A stretch of DNA of 8,284 bases from Oscillospiraceae bacterium (lineage in GTDB: Bacteria > Bacillota > Clostridia > Oscillospirales > Ruminococcaceae): NCBI GenBank assembly GCA_900765125.1, contig CAAFQL010000331.1, forward strand, positions 1 through 8,284, read 5' to 3'. The notes below the pieces were generated by a model, which was not told the DNA's origin, searched no databases, and was given only the letters and a program-made list of their open reading frames with translations. Position 1 is the stretch's first letter. The number at the start of each line of letters is the position of its first letter. The translations under genes were made by a program, and so were the position numbers. This document shows, one piece after another, positions 6,216-8,284 of the stretch.

Positions 6216-6244
6216 TGGAATAGCTTTATGAAAATGCAGGTAGG

Positions 6245-6273
6245 GAGCAGAATAGTGCGCTGCACTGCTGCTC
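6245..6273 (+). repeat. Two-part hairpin between rpsP and khpA
   Basis: GAGCAG (6245-6250) pairs with CTGCTC (6268-6273), and inside it AGTGC (6254-6258) pairs with GCACT (6262-6266) around a 3-base loop; an AAT/G internal loop separates the two stems. The structure is flanked by a direct repeat TGCAGGTA (6235-6242 and 6283-6290). There is no following U-tract. It probably affects mRNA processing or relative expression, which is inference. Confidence 0.5.
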
Positions 6274-6297
6274 ACACTTCTTGCAGGTATTTCCTTG

Positions 6298-6304
6298 AAA
6301 GGAG
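6298..6304 (+). promoter_or_regulatory. Ribosome binding site fixing the khpA start
   Basis: AAAGGAG lies eight bases before the ATG at 6313. The frame is open back to a TTG at 6295, but that codon overlaps this site and would add six residues not expected in the family. Confidence 0.85.
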
Positions 6305-6312
6305 CAGACACT

Positions 6313-6546
6313 ATGCAAGATTTGCTTTATACAATTGTAGCTGGTCTGGTTGAAGATCCGTCTGCAATTAAGATTACAGAGGACGCACCTAATGAGGAAG
6401 GCGTTATAGTATTCCACTTGAATGTTGCGCCGGATGATATGGGCAGAGTTATTGGTAAGCAGGGCAGAATTGCCAAGGCTATCCGTGTAATTATGCGTTC
6501 CGGAGCTGCTAAAGCCGATCAGAAGATCGCAGTGGAAATAGACTAA
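6313..6546 (+). CDS. khpA: KH-domain RNA-binding protein KhpA (YlqC family)
   Basis: KhpA is a minimal single-KH RNA-binding protein; in several Gram-positives it partners KhpB/Jag and binds many transcripts, affecting growth and cell shape. The 77-residue product opens with MQDLLYTIVAGLVEDPSAIK (1-20), has the KH core VIVFHLNVAPDDMGRVIGKQ (31-50) with the GKQG loop (48-51) that grips nucleic acid, and GRIAKAIRVIMRSGA (51-65). Length is typical. It sits between rpsP and rimM exactly as in Bacillus, where ylqC follows rpsP; the Bacillus ylqD is absent here. RNA targets cannot be read from the sequence. Confidence 0.95.
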   Translation: MQDLLYTIVAGLVEDPSAIKITEDAPNEEGVIVFHLNVAPDDMGRVIGKQGRIAKAIRVIMRSGAAKADQKIAVEID

Positions 6547-6555
6547 TAGAACTAT

Positions 6556-6585
6556 ACAGGCGATCCTTATGGACTCGCCTGTTTC
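6556..6585 (+). terminator. Hairpin between khpA and rimM, weak terminator or attenuator
   Basis: ACAGGCGA (6556-6563) pairs perfectly with TCGCCTGT (6575-6582), and inside it TCC (6564-6566) pairs with GGA (6571-6573) with one bulged C, closing a TTAT loop. The 3' arm ends in T and is followed only by TTC, so the U-tract is very short. It may reduce read-through from rpsP-khpA into rimM-trmD instead of ending transcription; no clear promoter lies between it and rimM. Confidence 0.45.
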
Positions 6586-6620
6586 TATATATCTAAATAT
6601 TCTAAAAAGGAGATACTCAG

Positions 6621-7136
6621 ATGAAAAAAGAATATCTGGAAATCGGAAAGATCGTAAATATCCACGGACTGCGCGGCGATGTAAAGGTCATGCCGTGGTG
6701 TGATGATCCTGAACTTTTGTGCGAGTTTGACAACTTGTATATTGATAAGGATAAAAGAGAAATAGCTATTGAATATGCAAGAGTTTTCAAGAATACAGTC
6801 ATAATGCGTTTTGAGGGCTGCACTACTCCGGAAGATGCTGAAAAGCTAAGAAATAAAATCATCTATATTCATCGTGATGATCTGGAACTGGAAGACGGCG
6901 TTTATTTCATTCAGGATCTTATAGGTATGCAGGTTATCGATGCGGACAGCGGCAGGGTTTATGGAACTCTAAAAGATGTATTACAGACAGGTGCAAACGA
7001 TGTTTACGAGGTTTTCGATGAGGAAAATGATAAAACCTACTGGATACCTGCTATTCCTGATGTGATAGTAGAAACTGATGTGGATGGCGGTATTATGAAA
7101 ATACGTCCGTTGGAGGGACTTCTTGATGCGAATTGA
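6621..7136 (+). CDS. rimM: Ribosome maturation factor RimM
   Basis: RimM binds uS19 and helps fold the head of the 30S subunit during assembly. The 171-residue product has the N-terminal domain with EIGKIVNIHGLRGDVKV (7-23) and the C-terminal PRC-barrel with VYFIQDLIGMQVID (94-107), TGANDVYEV (123-131) and WIPAIPDVI (141-149), ending in IRPLEGLLD. Length matches the family. AAGGAG (6607-6612) lies eight bases before the ATG. Its last codons overlap the start of trmD by 11 bases, the usual tight coupling of these two genes. Confidence 0.97.
   Translation: MKKEYLEIGKIVNIHGLRGDVKVMPWCDDPELLCEFDNLYIDKDKREIAIEYARVFKNTVIMRFEGCTTPEDAEKLRNKIIYIHRDDLELEDGVYFIQDLIGMQVIDADSGRVYGTLKDVLQTGANDVYEVFDEENDKTYWIPAIPDVIVETDVDGGIMKIRPLEGLLDAN
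7112..7117 (+). promoter_or_regulatory. Ribosome binding site fixing the trmD start
   Basis: GGAGGG inside the end of rimM lies eight bases before ATG 7126. A TTG at 7123 is directly upstream in frame but would be only five bases away, and TrmD proteins begin MRIDI or close to it, so ATG 7126 is preferred. Confidence 0.8.
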
Positions 7137-7821
7137 TATAGCAACTCTTTTTCCTGAGATGTGCGAAGCTGTACTTTCGGAGAGCATTGTCGGAAGGGCA
7201 AGAAAAGCAGGGCATATTACAGTTGAATGTCACAATATACGTGACTATACACTTGATAAGCACAGACGTGTAGACGATATTCCTTATGGCGGAGGAAGAG
7301 GCATGGTCATGCAGGCTGATCCGATATATAGATGTTGGGAAGCTGTCTGTAATAGTTTGTCTGAAAAGCCTTATGCAATATATCTTTCGCCTAAGGGTGA
7401 AACGCTTACTCAGCAGAAAGCAGCAGATCTTTCACGAATGGATAGTATATTTTTACTCTGCGGTCATTATGAAGGGGTTGACCAGCGTATTTTAGATACG
7501 ATAATTGATGATGAAATATCTATAGGCGATTATGTACTTACCGGCGGGGAACTTCCGGCACTGGTGCTGACAGATGCTATTGCACGTATGTGTCCTGGTG
7601 TTCTGCCGGAATCTGTATGCTTCGAGGAAGAGAGCCATTATAGCGGTCTTCTTGAATATCCTCATTATACACGACCAGAAATATGGCATGATATGGCTGT
7701 TCCTTCGGTGCTGCTTTCGGGGCATCATAAGAATATTGCAGAATGGAGACTTACACAAAGTCTTGAGATAACCAAGGAGAGAAGACAGGATCTGTATGAA
7801 AGTTATACAGATAAAAAATAA
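7126..7821 (+). CDS. trmD: tRNA (guanine-N1)-methyltransferase TrmD
   Basis: TrmD methylates N1 of G37 next to the anticodon using S-adenosylmethionine, which prevents +1 frameshifting; it is a SPOUT enzyme with a trefoil knot. The 231-residue product begins MRIDIATLFPEM, has PYGGGRGMVM (53-62), the knot segments YLSPKGETL (86-94), LLCGHYEGVDQR (110-121) and EISIGDYVLTGGELPALV (130-147), and the C-terminal EYPHYTRPEIW (177-187) and LLSGHHKNI (196-204). R154 matches the catalytic Arg of E. coli TrmD. The usual catalytic Asp (E. coli D169) aligns with Glu (E169), a change I believe is common in Clostridia. Length is slightly below 240, as normal. The usual next gene, rplS, is not present. Confidence 0.97.
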   Translation: MRIDIATLFPEMCEAVLSESIVGRARKAGHITVECHNIRDYTLDKHRRVDDIPYGGGRGMVMQADPIYRCWEAVCNSLSEKPYAIYLSPKGETLTQQKAADLSRMDSIFLLCGHYEGVDQRILDTIIDDEISIGDYVLTGGELPALVLTDAIARMCPGVLPESVCFEEESHYSGLLEYPHYTRPEIWHDMAVPSVLLSGHHKNIAEWRLTQSLEITKERRQDLYESYTDKK

Positions 7822-8029
7822 CGGTGTACTCTTAGCTTATGCTTGCTTTGAGTAAAGCTTTAAACAAACATTTCGTTAATTGTTACTAAAACATTATGTT
7901 TAATTTATGCAGTCTAACCATCTAAAAATCTTTATTGTGAATATCAACAAAGTTTGGAGCTTAAAAAATCCCTTGTTGGGCAACAAGTAGAAATTTCGGT
8001 TAAAACCCATATTTGTTGCAAAAAATAAG
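7822..8029. other. Gene-free AT-rich stretch between trmD and the ptsH promoter
   Basis: No coding region is supported here; the only reading frames are under about 20 codons and lack ribosome binding sites. A small hairpin after trmD (GCTTT 7845-7849 with AAAGC 7854-7858, then TTT) is a weak candidate terminator. A perfect 7-bp inverted repeat, CTTGTTG (7972-7978) with CAACAAG (7981-7987), follows a six-A run; read on the minus strand it has terminator form. TTGTTGC (8013-8019), close to the -35 of the next promoter, can also pair with GCAACAA (7980-7986). Confidence 0.55.
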
Positions 8030-8058
8030 TTGACGTAATAGAAAAAAGCCTGTATAAT
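8030..8058 (+). promoter_or_regulatory. Promoter of the HPr gene
   Basis: -35 TTGACG (8030-8035), a 17-base spacer and a perfect -10 TATAAT (8053-8058). The predicted start is about 8065, giving a leader of roughly 113 bases before the ATG. I saw no clear catabolite-response (cre) element. Confidence 0.85.
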
Positions 8059-8093
8059 AGTTATCAGAGAAAGAAATCAAATGCTTATTGGCG

Positions 8094-8146
8094 GGAAAGC
8101 ACAATGCTTTCCTAAAGGCATAGCCTTAAATCATAAGGCAATGCCT
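8094..8146 (+). promoter_or_regulatory. Tandem hairpins in the HPr gene leader
   Basis: Hairpin A is GGAAAGC (8094-8100) with GCTTTCC (8106-8112), 7 bp and a 5-base loop. Hairpin B, three bases later, is AGGCAT-A-GCCTTA (8116-8128) with TAAGGC-A-ATGCCT (8134-8146), two 6-bp stems around one A-A mismatch. The arms of B are themselves near-palindromic and can each fold alone (AGGC 8116-8119 with GCCT 8123-8126; AGGC 8136-8139 with GCCT 8143-8146), so two alternative folds exist. A five-T run (8153-8157) follows seven bases after B. It matches no riboswitch class I know. Confidence 0.6.
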
Positions 8147-8177
8147 AAACACTTTTTATGATAGGAGAGTAATTATT

Positions 8178-8284
8178 ATGTATGTAAAAGACGTTGAAGT
8201 GAAGAATCAGGTTGGTCTTCATGCAAGACCTGCAACATTTTTTATTCAGAAGGCTAACGAGTTCCGTTCCTCTATTTGGATCGA
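8178..8284 (+). CDS. ptsH: HPr family phosphocarrier protein (partial, N-terminal)
   Basis: HPr carries phosphate from Enzyme I to the sugar-specific Enzyme II proteins of the phosphotransferase system and, in Firmicutes, is also a regulator when phosphorylated on Ser46. The visible 35 residues start MYVKDVEVKNQVGLHARPAT; His15 in GLHARPA (13-19) is the phosphate acceptor, so this is not a Crh-type paralogue, which lacks that His. The following FFIQKANEFRSSIWI (21-35) fits the HPr helix 1 and strand. The Ser46 region is beyond the window. AGGAGA (8163-8168) lies nine bases before the ATG. It has its own promoter and a structured leader. Whether it takes part in sugar uptake or is mainly regulatory cannot be seen here. 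Confidence 0.93.
   Translation, partial: MYVKDVEVKNQVGLHARPATFFIQKANEFRSSIWI

Noticed and set aside
5850..6311. 153-codon reading frame on the minus strand across rpsP
   Set aside because: It is antisense to rpsP and the end of ffh, has no ribosome binding site that I can see, and its translation looks like a shadow of coding sequence.
7839..7889. 16-codon reading frame after trmD
   Set aside because: No ribosome binding site, no recognisable product and low-complexity AT-rich context.
8065..8177. T-box or a known riboswitch before the HPr gene
   Set aside because: The T-box antiterminator motif and the conserved cores of familiar riboswitches are absent, and the leader is short.
1..8284. 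CRISPR array, insertion sequence, prophage or tRNA
   Set aside because: I saw no regularly spaced repeats, transposase, integrase or cloverleaf; almost all sequence is accounted for by housekeeping genes.

Overview
The window reads as chromosomal DNA from a low-to-moderate GC, Gram-positive, anaerobic Clostridia relative, most likely a Ruminococcus-type member of the Oscillospiraceae. Three things point there: the Firmicute gene orders (SRP RNA-dnaX-ebfC-recR and ylxM-ffh-rpsP-khpA-rimM-trmD), strong AGGAGG ribosome binding sites, and a secreted protein with a dockerin-like module, typical of cellulosome- or amylosome-forming ruminococci. The genus is an inference.

Layout. Bases 1-55 hold the first 18 codons of a leftward gene whose product starts like a secreted protein. 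Bases 56-310 hold its promoter and the promoter of the SRP RNA, back to back. Bases 311-440 encode the small signal recognition particle RNA (ffs), whose long terminal helix runs into a U-tract. It is followed at once by dnaX, ebfC (yaaK) and recR, which end at a strong bidirectional terminator (3029-3066). A leftward gene for a 283-residue dockerin-bearing secreted protein (3069-3920) sits tail to tail with recR. From a divergent intergenic region (3921-4113) with one promoter on each strand starts the rightward cluster ylxM, ffh, rpsP, khpA, rimM, trmD. After a 356-base gene-free stretch, with its own promoter and a leader rich in hairpins, comes the start of an HPr (ptsH-type) gene, cut by the window end.

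How the genes fit together. Two housekeeping modules dominate. dnaX, ebfC and recR serve replication and repair: clamp loader, nucleoid-associated protein, recombination mediator. The second cluster serves protein export and translation: YlxM and Ffh with the SRP RNA make the targeting particle, while bS16, KhpA, RimM and TrmD act on ribosomes or tRNA. Because the two modules are neighbours here, the RNA and protein parts of the SRP lie about 4 kb apart. The only clearly lineage-specific cargo is the dockerin gene between them, plus the partial secreted protein at the left edge.

I found no mobile element, CRISPR array, tRNA or defence system, and no convincing new multi-gene system. The least explained items are the unknown C-terminal region of the dockerin protein and the structured leader of the HPr gene.
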